From Allobosea sp. LC85 (lineage in GTDB: Bacteria > Pseudomonadota > Alphaproteobacteria > Rhizobiales > Beijerinckiaceae), in contig NZ_JPKG01000016.1 of assembly GCF_000735605.1 (NCBI RefSeq), forward strand, positions 1 through 64,000: a stretch of DNA of 64,000 bases, given 5' to 3'. The position numbers and the translations under genes were made by a program. Below, piece after piece: positions 48,838 through 56,453 of this stretch (the stretch's first letter is position 1; every line of letters begins with the position of its first letter). A model generated the notes under the pieces. That model was not told the origin of the DNA. It saw only the letters and a list, made by a program, of their open reading frames with translations, and did no database searches.

Positions 48838-50778
48838 ATGAGGAACTGGACCATGCGTCGTCGCCACTGGGCGAGCTTTGCCTCTGCATCGGTCCTGGCC
48901 TTGGCCCTCGGCACCGCATATGCGTTTGCGCAGGGCACTGCTGAGCCCGAACTCGGAATCCCCCTGCCCGAGCAGCCGACGCTGCTGATCCTGAACGGCG
49001 ACAAGCCGCCCGAGAGCCTGGCGCCACCGGTCTTGCCCGAGGTTGTCGTCACCGTCGAGACAGCCCCGAAGGCCGGAAACGCCGAGCCGGAGATGGTGAC
49101 CGGCACGGTTGCTCCCTCGGCCCAGCCGCAGGGCGGGCTTGCTCCGCTCGAGGTCCCGGCGACGCCTGCCACGACGCCCGGCGTCGACCTCGACGAGCCT
49201 GTGGTTCTCGACATCCCGGCTATCGATCTGCCGCCCTCCGATCCGGCACTTGCGCCCGCCGCCAGGCCCGCACCGCTGCGCTCGGCCGAACCTGTGATTG
49301 CGCCACCGGACCTGCCCAAGGTCGTGGTCGAGCTTCCCGCCGGACCCGCGCTCGCTGCAGAAATAGCTGAACGCGCGCCGGAAGCGCTGGCCTTGCCGCG
49401 CCTCGCGGAGCGCGAGCGCAGCGAAATCCTCGCCGCCTATCAGGCTTTCGAGAACCGTCCCTTCTGGATCGACGGCAAGGGCTGGAGTGCGGCCGCCAAG
49501 CTGCTCGTGGCGCAGTTGAGCCGCGCCGGCGAGGATGGCCTGCGGCCGACCGACTATCCGCTGCCCGTTTTCGAGGCCAGCGACAAGGGCAGCCTCGCCG
49601 AGGCCGATGTCCGGCTTTCCGCGCTCGCCGTGCTCTATGCCCGCGACGCGCGCGGCGCCCGCATCGACCCGCGCCGGCTTTCCAAGCTGATCACGCCGAC
49701 ACTGTATCTGCCCTCGGCCACCGAGGTCCTCTCCGAGCTCGCGGCTGTCCCCGACCCGGGCAAGGTGCTGGCAGCCTACAACCCGCCGCATGAAGGCTAT
49801 CGCCGGCTGAAGGCCAAGCTCGCCGAACTGCGTCGGCATCAGGACGATGCGCCCATGGTGCGCATTCCGGCCGGACCTCCGCTCAAGCTCGGCATGCGCG
49901 ACGAGCGCGTACACCTGATCCGCGCCCGGCTCGGGCTCGGTCCGTCCGACGAAGCGGTGTTCGATCGCTCGACCGCCACTGCGGTCGCCGAGTTCCAGAA
50001 ACAGGCCGGCCTGCGCGCCAACGGCATCCTCAGCGCCCAGACGATCGCGGCGCTCGGCACGCCGGCGACCAACCGCGCTCAGCAGGACATCGTTGCGCAA
50101 ATGGAGCGCTGGCGCTGGCTGCCGGCCGATCTCGGCCAGACCCATATCACGGTCAATGTGCCGGAGTTCCAGATGCGGGTGATCCGCGACGGCAAGGTGG
50201 TACACCACGCCCGGACCATCGTCGGTAAGCCGGAATCGGCGACGCCGATCTTCTCCCACCGGATGGACCATGTCGTCGTCAATCCGTCGTGGTTCGTGCC
50301 GCCATCGATCCTGAAGAAGGAGTTCCTGCCCGGCCTCGCCGCCGATCCGGACTATGCCGCCAAGCGCGGTTATATCGTGACCCGCCGCGGCAGCAACATC
50401 TCGGTGCGCCAGCCGCCGGGCGAGCGCAATGCGCTCGGCTGGATCAAGTTCATGTTCCCGAACGACCATGCCGTCTACCTGCATGACACGCCGAACCGCA
50501 GGCTCTTCGCCACGGAGCGCAGGGCCTACAGCCATGGCTGCGTACGCCTCGACAATCCCTTCCTGCTCGCCGACCAGGTGCTTGGCCCGGAATGGACGAC
50601 AGAGCGCCTGAAGCGTCTGATCGGCTCTGGCGAGCGCACCATCCGGCTGCCGCAGCCGCTGCAGATCCACCTTGTCTACAACACCCACGTCGTCCAGCCG
50701 GACGGCAAGCTGGTGACCTTCGACGATATCTACGGCTTCCACCGTCTGGTGCGACAGGCTCTGGAGCAGCGCGGCTAA
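48838..50778 (+). CDS. L,D-transpeptidase (YcbB/LdtD-like)
   Basis: 646 residues. A signal/anchor (about 6-30, WASFASASVLALALGTAYAF) precedes a Pro/Ala-rich 180-residue linker, an N-terminal scaffold, a PG-binding helical domain (MRDERVHLIRARLG... SAQTIAALG) and the YkuD catalytic domain. SHGCVRLDNP (Cys568) is the active site. Such enzymes make 3-3 cross-links in peptidoglycan or attach proteins to it. ATG 48838 is used; ATG 48853 also possible. A 13-bp hairpin follows the stop. Confidence 0.93.
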   Translation: MRNWTMRRRHWASFASASVLALALGTAYAFAQGTAEPELGIPLPEQPTLLILNGDKPPESLAPPVLPEVVVTVETAPKAGNAEPEMVTGTVAPSAQPQGGLAPLEVPATPATTPGVDLDEPVVLDIPAIDLPPSDPALAPAARPAPLRSAEPVIAPPDLPKVVVELPAGPALAAEIAERAPEALALPRLAERERSEILAAYQAFENRPFWIDGKGWSAAAKLLVAQLSRAGEDGLRPTDYPLPVFEASDKGSLAEADVRLSALAVLYARDARGARIDPRRLSKLITPTLYLPSATEVLSELAAVPDPGKVLAAYNPPHEGYRRLKAKLAELRRHQDDAPMVRIPAGPPLKLGMRDERVHLIRARLGLGPSDEAVFDRSTATAVAEFQKQAGLRANGILSAQTIAALGTPATNRAQQDIVAQMERWRWLPADLGQTHITVNVPEFQMRVIRDGKVVHHARTIVGKPESATPIFSHRMDHVVVNPSWFVPPSILKKEFLPGLAADPDYAAKRGYIVTRRGSNISVRQPPGERNALGWIKFMFPNDHAVYLHDTPNRRLFATERRAYSHGCVRLDNPFLLADQVLGPEWTTERLKRLIGSGERTIRLPQPLQIHLVYNTHVVQPDGKLVTFDDIYGFHRLVRQALEQRG

Positions 50779-50820
50779 GATCGTGGCGAAATAGGGATCG
50801 GGCACCTTTTCGCCACGATC
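50779..50820 (+). terminator. 13-bp hairpin abutting the transpeptidase stop
   Basis: GATCGTGGCGAAA (50779-50791) and TTTCGCCACGATC (50808-50820) are exact reverse complements. No T tract follows. A further partial copy, ATCGTGGCG, occurs at about 50847. Likely a terminator or transcript stabiliser. Confidence 0.5.
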
Positions 50821-50978
50821 CACAGCTAGCCAGCTTCGGCGGAAAGAATCGTGGCGGGCAGGTTACCTGCTTGTTAACCTGCTGTTAACGCATCTCCGCA
50901 ACTGTTCGTTGACGTTTGCCGAGCTCCTTGCCGGCGCTTCGAGACGGGTCAAGTAGCTTGAGCAGATCCTCAGCCACC

Positions 50979-52751
50979 ATGCCGAGACGGCTTCTGCTGC
51001 GCGTGATGCCGGGCTTCCGTGGCGGACTGACGTTGGCCGTTGCATTCGCGGCCCTCGTCTGCGGTGTCCGCGGCACACAGAACGCCGTCGCCAATGGCGA
51101 CACCCGCACGATCTCCATCCGGCACATGCACACCAAGGAGGAGATCACCGTTACCTTCAGGCGCGACGGGCGTTATGTGGCCGAAGCCCTGGAAAAGCTG
51201 AACTGGGCCCTGCGCGACTGGCGCGTCGACGAACCCATCAAGATGGATCCTCGCCTGTTCGACGTCGCCTGGGAGGTTCAGCGCGCCGTCGGCTCCGAAC
51301 AGCCCTTCCACGTCGTCTCAGCTTATCGCTCGCCCGGCACCAACTCGATGCTGCGCCGGCGCTCGCGCGGCGTCGCCAAGCACAGCCAGCATACGCTCGG
51401 CAAGGCAATGGACTTCTACCTGCCGGATACCTCGACAGCCAGGATTCGCGAAGCCGGCATGCGGCTGCAACGCGGCGGCGTCGGCTTCTATCCGGGCGCG
51501 CATACCCCCTTTGTCCATCTCGACGCCGGCTCGGTCCGCTCCTGGCCGCGCATGACCCGCGACCAACTGGTACGCCTCTTCCCGGACGAGAAGACCGTGC
51601 ACCTGCCGGCCGATGGCCAGCCGCTTGCCGGATACGAACTGGCCAAGGCCGACGTCCTGGCGCGCGGGGGCGCCGTAGCTGGTTATGCTGCCGCTGATCT
51701 CGACGAAGGCGCAGTGATCTCATCCGGGCGCAAGAGCCTGTGGGCCGCCCTCTTCGGCGGCGATGACGAGGAGGCGGATGCGCGGCCTCAGCGCGGGCGC
51801 GCCGCGGCGCCGAAGCCGCAGCCGGTCGTCATGGCCTATGCCCGCCAGAATTATGCCGACAGCAGCTCCGAGGATGGCGGCACGCGCTTCGGCGCATCGC
51901 TCCTCGCAGCCCCGGCGCCGGAGCCCGCTCCGCGCGTGACGCGCCCAAGCCGTCAGGCACCGGTCCCCCCTGAGCCGCAGCCGGTTCAGGTCGCGGCGCT
52001 TGCTCCGGCTCCCGCTGCTGAAGAGATCAGGCCGAAGCTGATCGACGCCCCTTTCCCCATCGCACGCCCCGGTGGCCTCACCCCGCCGGCAGCGCAGCAG
52101 GGCGCTGTCCAGGTCGCTGCCCTGCCGCAGCAAGGCGGAGCGCTTGCCTTCGCACCTCAGCTTGCGCCCGGCGGTCGCGCTGGCGAAGAGCAGAAACTGA
52201 TCCTGGCCTCTTTGCCGCCGCGCCGCCCCGGCGAAATGACCACGCTGGTCGAGACGATCGTCGCGGGCCAACCGATGGCAGCGCCGCTGCCGCCGTCGCG
52301 TCCGGTCGCTTTCGCAAACCTCGCCACGGCCTCGTTGCGCGGCAGCGACGCGGACCCGGCACCGGCCATCCAGCAGGAAGGCAAACTGGTCACGATCGCT
52401 CACCCAATGCCGCCGAGCCGGCCACAAATCGGCAGCACGGCCATTGCCCGAACCGAACGAAACAACAGCAGCAGCGCTCCGCACACGCCGATCGTTGCGC
52501 AATATGATGCCGACCGTTCGAACCTGGACTCGCTCTTCGCCGCGGTCAGCCGTCCCTTGCCTGAAGGTCGCAAGGTGACGGTTGCGACCGCTCGCGCCAA
52601 GGCCGCCTCGGCCCCGCCATCCGGTTGGGTCCAGGGCCCCAGCCCTGCCGCCTCGCTCGGCTTCAGCCATGCCGATCCGAGCGACGCCAAGACCGGCAGC
52701 TTCAGCGGCCCTGCCGTAAGGCCGCTGCCGACGAACTTCGTGCAGAACTGA
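50979..52751 (+). CDS. DUF882 (YcbK/peptidase M15-like) protein with long Pro-rich tail
   Basis: 590 residues. An N-terminal hydrophobic signal (GGLTLAVAFAALVCGVRG) precedes a DUF882 domain (about 45-215) related to D-Ala-D-Ala carboxypeptidases: SAYRSPGTNSMLRR, KHSQHTLGKAMDFYLPD (zinc His and Asp) and FVHLDAGSVRSWPR (zinc His). The last 370 residues are a Pro/Ala-rich disordered tail with four recurring short motifs of the (L/M)PP(S/R)RP kind. The domain is expected to bind or cut peptidoglycan. ATG 50979 is chosen; the upstream region holds a repeated ACCTGCT-GTTA. Confidence 0.85.
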   Translation: MPRRLLLRVMPGFRGGLTLAVAFAALVCGVRGTQNAVANGDTRTISIRHMHTKEEITVTFRRDGRYVAEALEKLNWALRDWRVDEPIKMDPRLFDVAWEVQRAVGSEQPFHVVSAYRSPGTNSMLRRRSRGVAKHSQHTLGKAMDFYLPDTSTARIREAGMRLQRGGVGFYPGAHTPFVHLDAGSVRSWPRMTRDQLVRLFPDEKTVHLPADGQPLAGYELAKADVLARGGAVAGYAAADLDEGAVISSGRKSLWAALFGGDDEEADARPQRGRAAAPKPQPVVMAYARQNYADSSSEDGGTRFGASLLAAPAPEPAPRVTRPSRQAPVPPEPQPVQVAALAPAPAAEEIRPKLIDAPFPIARPGGLTPPAAQQGAVQVAALPQQGGALAFAPQLAPGGRAGEEQKLILASLPPRRPGEMTTLVETIVAGQPMAAPLPPSRPVAFANLATASLRGSDADPAPAIQQEGKLVTIAHPMPPSRPQIGSTAIARTERNNSSSAPHTPIVAQYDADRSNLDSLFAAVSRPLPEGRKVTVATARAKAASAPPSGWVQGPSPAASLGFSHADPSDAKTGSFSGPAVRPLPTNFVQN

Positions 52752-52769
52752 ACAGGCTGAACCGGCCGC

Positions 52770-53378
52770 TCACTCCCTATCGATTGGCCAGGCCTTGAAC
52801 ACGTCCAGCTCCTCGCAGGCGCGCGCCTGAGCAGCGAGAGCCGGCCAGCGGCTCTCCTCGACATAGTCCGGGATCACGAAGCGGCAGAATCCCCAGGCGA
52901 TGGCAGCCGCAATATCGGCAGGCTCAAGCTCCGGCCCAGAACCGAGTTCACCGCGCTGGGCTGCCCGGTCGAGCAGATCGAGCGCCGTGTGCAACTGCGT
53001 CACGATGCGCTCCTGCCAGGGCGCGTAGCGCTGGGCTTCCGGACGTTTGCGCTCATATTCCACCGAGACGGCCTTGTCCGCCGCGACGATGCCAATGCCG
53101 GTCAGGCTGAGATCACGCACCCGCGCAGTGTCTTCGATCGGTCGCAGGGAACGGCCGGCGACATCCTCGAAATGCTGGATGATCAGCAGCGACTCGCTGA
53201 TCACCGTGCCATCGTCGCAAACCAGCGACGGCGCCTTGATCAGGGGGTTGATCGCCCGGAACGCATCCATATGGCGGAACACCGAGACCGAGCGATGCTC
53301 GAAACCGACCTCGAGCAGGGCTCCGGTGATGGCGGCACGCCGCACATAGGGGCTGTCCAGCATTCCAACGAGCAGCAT
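52770..53378 (-). CDS. Glutathione S-transferase family protein
   Basis: 202 residues. An N-terminal thioredoxin-like domain (MLLVGMLDSPYVRRAAITGALLEV) with NPLIKAPSLVCDDGTVISES as the glutathione-binding cis-Pro/Glu-Ser region, then a C-terminal all-helical domain. The usual catalytic Ser/Tyr/Cys position falls at Ser9 of LDSPYVRR. Substrate unknown. ATG 53378 gives family length. It lies 78 bp downstream of the LysR gene on the same strand and convergent with the DUF882 gene. Confidence 0.88.
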   Translation of the reverse strand: MLLVGMLDSPYVRRAAITGALLEVGFEHRSVSVFRHMDAFRAINPLIKAPSLVCDDGTVISESLLIIQHFEDVAGRSLRPIEDTARVRDLSLTGIGIVAADKAVSVEYERKRPEAQRYAPWQERIVTQLHTALDLLDRAAQRGELGSGPELEPADIAAAIAWGFCRFVIPDYVEESRWPALAAQARACEELDVFKAWPIDRE

Positions 53379-53456
53379 CGCAATCTCCGTTTCCGAGCGC
53401 GTGCAGACTGCCGGCTCGTTCAAGGAATGCAACGCCAAATCATGTGATAGCGAAGA

Positions 53457-54458
53457 TCACGCCAATTGATGGGCAGGCAGCTCGGCTTCCGGCGCAACAG
53501 CATCATCGGAAACGGGCTCCGCACTGAAGGACAATCCGCGCGCCTTGGCCGCCATCTGGCAGCGATCCCAGCTCGGCTCGCCTCCGAAATGCTCGACCAA
53601 GAGATCGATCAGAACGCGCACCTTGCCGGGAACATAGGCGCCTGGCGGGCGCACGATGAAAAGCCCCTGCTCCTTCATCGGATAGTCCAGCAACAAGTGC
53701 TCGAGGGCGCCTCTGCTGATCGCGTCCGTGAGCATGAAGGTCGGTAGCACGGCAAGCCCGAGCCCAGCCTCCGCCCACTCCGCCAGGGTCTCTCCGCTGT
53801 CCGAGCGCAGCCGACCGGTCGGCCTGACCGAAACCCAGCGCTTGCTCATGCGGAAAGTCCAGTCCGTCGTCGCCGTACCCGTGTAGATGAGGCAGTCATG
53901 CTCGGTCAGATCGAGCGGCGAGACGGGGCGGCCCCGGCGTTCGAGATAGTGCGGGCTCGCGACCACGGCTCCGTAGACCGGTGCGATGCGTCGCGCGACC
54001 AGGCTGGAATCCTTGAGGGTGCCGATCCGGATCGCCGCATCGAAACGTTCGCCGATCAGATCGACATAACGGTCGCTGGCCTCGACATCGAGTTCCAGCT
54101 TGGGGTGGCGATGCGCGAGCTCGGCCAGGACCGGCGCGACATGGCGCACGCCGAAGGTCAGCGGCATCGACAGACGCAGCCGCCCGGCAACGCCTCCCGT
54201 TTGCAGCGCCACCGATTCACGCGCCTCCGCCAGGTCTGCAAGGATGCGCTCGCCACGCGCCTTGAACTCGATCCCGGCCTCCGTGGGGCTGATGCCGCGG
54301 GTCGTGCGGCTGAGCAGCCGGGTACCGAGATCGGCCTCGAGCCGCGCGATGCGACGGCTGACAATCGACTTCGACAGACCCAGCACCTTGCTCGCGCGCC
54401 CGAAGCCACCGGTCTCGACCACGGCAATGAAGCTGCGGATGTCATCGAGCTCCGACAT
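53457..54458 (-). CDS. LysR-family transcriptional regulator
   Basis: 333 residues: N-terminal winged helix-turn-helix (FIAVVETGGFGRASKVLGLSKSIVSRRIARLE) and a periplasmic-binding-like effector domain. The start at 54458 (MSELDDIRSF) is standard for the group. Divergent from the azoreductase gene with 116 bp between starts, so it is likely the regulator of that gene, responding to quinone-type or electrophilic compounds. The C-terminal tail (VSDDAVAPEAELPAHQLA) is unusually long. Confidence 0.92.
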   Translation of the reverse strand: MSELDDIRSFIAVVETGGFGRASKVLGLSKSIVSRRIARLEADLGTRLLSRTTRGISPTEAGIEFKARGERILADLAEARESVALQTGGVAGRLRLSMPLTFGVRHVAPVLAELAHRHPKLELDVEASDRYVDLIGERFDAAIRIGTLKDSSLVARRIAPVYGAVVASPHYLERRGRPVSPLDLTEHDCLIYTGTATTDWTFRMSKRWVSVRPTGRLRSDSGETLAEWAEAGLGLAVLPTFMLTDAISRGALEHLLLDYPMKEQGLFIVRPPGAYVPGKVRVLIDLLVEHFGGEPSWDRCQMAAKARGLSFSAEPVSDDAVAPEAELPAHQLA

Positions 54459-54574
54459 GAAAGCGTTCCTCTGAGAGCAACAGTATGGTTCCCACTATGG
54501 GCGTTCTGGTGCGTGAAGTGAACCGCTATGTTGCATCGCATCGAAGCCACCCCTCCCGTTTCAGGATCGCAACC

Positions 54575-55180
54575 ATGTCCAACCTTCTCGTTCTCAACAG
54601 CAGCGCCCTCGGTTCGGCTTCCGTTTCGAAGCAGCTCGTCCAGGATACCGTTACCCGCCTCACCGCCCTGAACCCGGCCCTGAAGGTCGTCGAACGCGAC
54701 ATCGGCACTGCGCCTGTCCCGCATCTGACTCTCGATTCCGCGACCGCCATTCGCGGCGGCGAGCCAGCCAACTCGGCCCAGGCGGAAGCCCGCAAGCTGT
54801 CCGACGCGCTCGTCGAGGAACTGAAGGCGGCCGATATCATCGTGGTCGGCGCGCCGATGTACAATTTCGGCATCTCGTCAACGCTGAAGGCATGGTTCGA
54901 CTATGTGCTGCGCGCCGGGGTGACCTTCCGCTACACCGAGTCCGGCCCGGAAGGCCTGATGACAGGCAAGCGCGCGATCGTGGTCGAGAGCCGCGGCGGT
55001 CTCTACAGCAGCGGCCCGGCCCAGATCATGGACTCGCAGGAGCCGCATCTGCGCACCCTGTTTGGCTTCATGGGCATCACCGATGTCACCTTCATTCGCG
55101 TCGAGAAGCTCGCCTTCGGCCCCGAGGCACGCGAGCAGGCGATCAACGCTGCCCAGGCCGAACTGAAGCTGGTAGCCTGA
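54575..55180 (+). CDS. azoR: FMN-dependent NADH-azoreductase
   Basis: 201 residues of a flavodoxin-like fold. LNSSALGSASVSKQL provides the FMN phosphate loop; GAPMYNFGISSTLKAWFDYVLRAGVTFRYTESGP and ESRGGLYSSG are AzoR signatures. It reduces azo dyes and quinones using NADH; in the cell probably protects against quinone or thiol stress. ATG 54575 (MSNLLVLNSS) is chosen. A 16-bp hairpin lies after the stop. Confidence 0.95.
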   Translation: MSNLLVLNSSALGSASVSKQLVQDTVTRLTALNPALKVVERDIGTAPVPHLTLDSATAIRGGEPANSAQAEARKLSDALVEELKAADIIVVGAPMYNFGISSTLKAWFDYVLRAGVTFRYTESGPEGLMTGKRAIVVESRGGLYSSGPAQIMDSQEPHLRTLFGFMGITDVTFIRVEKLAFGPEAREQAINAAQAELKLVA

Positions 55181-55201
55181 GCCACATATTTCGCAAGACA
55201 G

Positions 55202-55239
55202 GACAGGGCCGGCGTCAGGAGGTTGACGCCGGCCCTGTC
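55202..55239 (+). terminator. 16-bp hairpin after azoR
   Basis: GACAGGGCCGGCGTCA (55202-55217) pairs perfectly with TGACGCCGGCCCTGTC (55224-55239) around GGAGGT. Strong stem, no T run. Confidence 0.6.
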
Positions 55240-55733
55240 TATGCAGCGCCAGCTCCGCCACGCGAGAGGCCAAGCTGCTGCGGTGCGGACCTCAGGGAAT
55301 AAGACGCCGTCCCGCTCGTTTCTATCGACATGAGCAGCCTCGCCCCCCCGCCTCCCGTCACGATCGCGCCGGTTGAGCCGTCCCGACTTGCCGGTGCGCC
55401 CCTCGCACGCTCCAGCGCGCCCGAACATTCGTCCATTTCTCCGTCGTAGTGATTTGGCCCCTGGAACGTGGCTCTCGCTGAAATAGGCCTTTGAGCCGAG
55501 GATGCCGGCCATGCCCTGGAAGAAGCACAAGCCCGAAGTGGCGCAGTCCGGATGGGCCAGGACGAGCGTCCTACCGTCCGCAGGCAAACCGCCCCGCTTC
55601 GCTTGAAAAGCGAACAGCCGTTCACAATCGGGGCTTCGGCAGGTTGCCGCGCGTCAGTCCCTGTTGGATCGTCCGCTCTGTCAGGTAGCACGGCCTCATT
55701 GACATTCTGATGGCCAGGGAAGACCAAGTGCCG
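55240..55733. other. Intergenic, no gene seen
   Basis: About 490 bp between the azoR terminator and the OmpR-type regulator. Open frames on both strands here show atypical composition and overlap neighbours. No RNA gene or repeat was recognised; the promoter for the regulator should lie in the right part. Confidence 0.45.
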
Positions 55734-56453
55734 ATGGATACGACACCCCGTGAGCGGCTCGTCATCGTCGAAGATGACCCGGTCACCCGCGCGGTCATTG
55801 CAGGCTATTTCATCGACCAGGGGTTTCACGTCCAGGAGGCGGAGACCATCGCCCAGGCCAGGCGGACGATCCAGCGCTTCAAGCCGGAGCTGATCTTCAT
55901 CGACGTCGTCTTGCCTGACGGAGACGGGTTCGAGCTGGCAAAGGAGCTTCAATCGGTTTCCGACGCTGGAATCATCTTCGTGACTCGTCGCGATGCCGAC
56001 ATCGATCGGATCGTCGGTCTCGAGCTTGCCGGGGACCACTATGTCAACAAGCCTGTCGACCTGCGTGATCTTCTCGCCAGGACTCGCTCCCTGCTGCGGC
56101 GGCGCAAGATCGAGCGGGACATGGCCCGCCGCAGCACCACCGCCACCTTTGGCCCCTTCATCATGGATTTTCTGCGCCGTGAACTCGCTACGATCAATGG
56201 CGATCCCATTCGCCTGACGCGAGGCGAGTTCGACTTGCTTGCGGCTCTTGTCGAAAGCGATGGCCGCCCCTTGAGTCGCGATTATCTGATCGAGGTCGTC
56301 AGCAATCGCTATACCGATGTCGACGCGCGCAGCGTGGATGCCCTGGTCGCGCGCTTGCGGAGGAAGCTCGGACACGCTGGAAAGCCGGGCATGATCGCGA
56401 CCGTCAGCGGGATCGGCTACAAGCTCGGTGTGCCAGTCGAACGCAACACCTGA
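55734..56453 (+). CDS. OmpR/TorR-type response regulator
   Basis: 239 residues. Receiver domain with VIVEDDPVTRAVIAGYF, phospho-acceptor Asp57 (FIDVVLPDGDG) and Lys near 106 (YVNKPVDL), followed by a winged-helix OmpR output (LTRGEFDLLAALVESDGRPLSRDYLIEVV, ARSVDALVARLRRKLG, ATVSGIGYKL). ATG 55734 is preferred because AGGGAAG precedes it; ATG 55710 in frame would add eight residues. It converges on the hybrid kinase gene and overlaps its 3' end by 37 bp. It is the probable output of that kinase. Confidence 0.9.
   Translation: MDTTPRERLVIVEDDPVTRAVIAGYFIDQGFHVQEAETIAQARRTIQRFKPELIFIDVVLPDGDGFELAKELQSVSDAGIIFVTRRDADIDRIVGLELAGDHYVNKPVDLRDLLARTRSLLRRRKIERDMARRSTTATFGPFIMDFLRRELATINGDPIRLTRGEFDLLAALVESDGRPLSRDYLIEVVSNRYTDVDARSVDALVARLRRKLGHAGKPGMIATVSGIGYKLGVPVERNT

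Noticed and set aside
48100..50823. 907-codon frame on the minus strand
   Set aside because: Antisense to the sigma-54 regulator and L,D-transpeptidase; composition is that of a GC-rich shadow frame.
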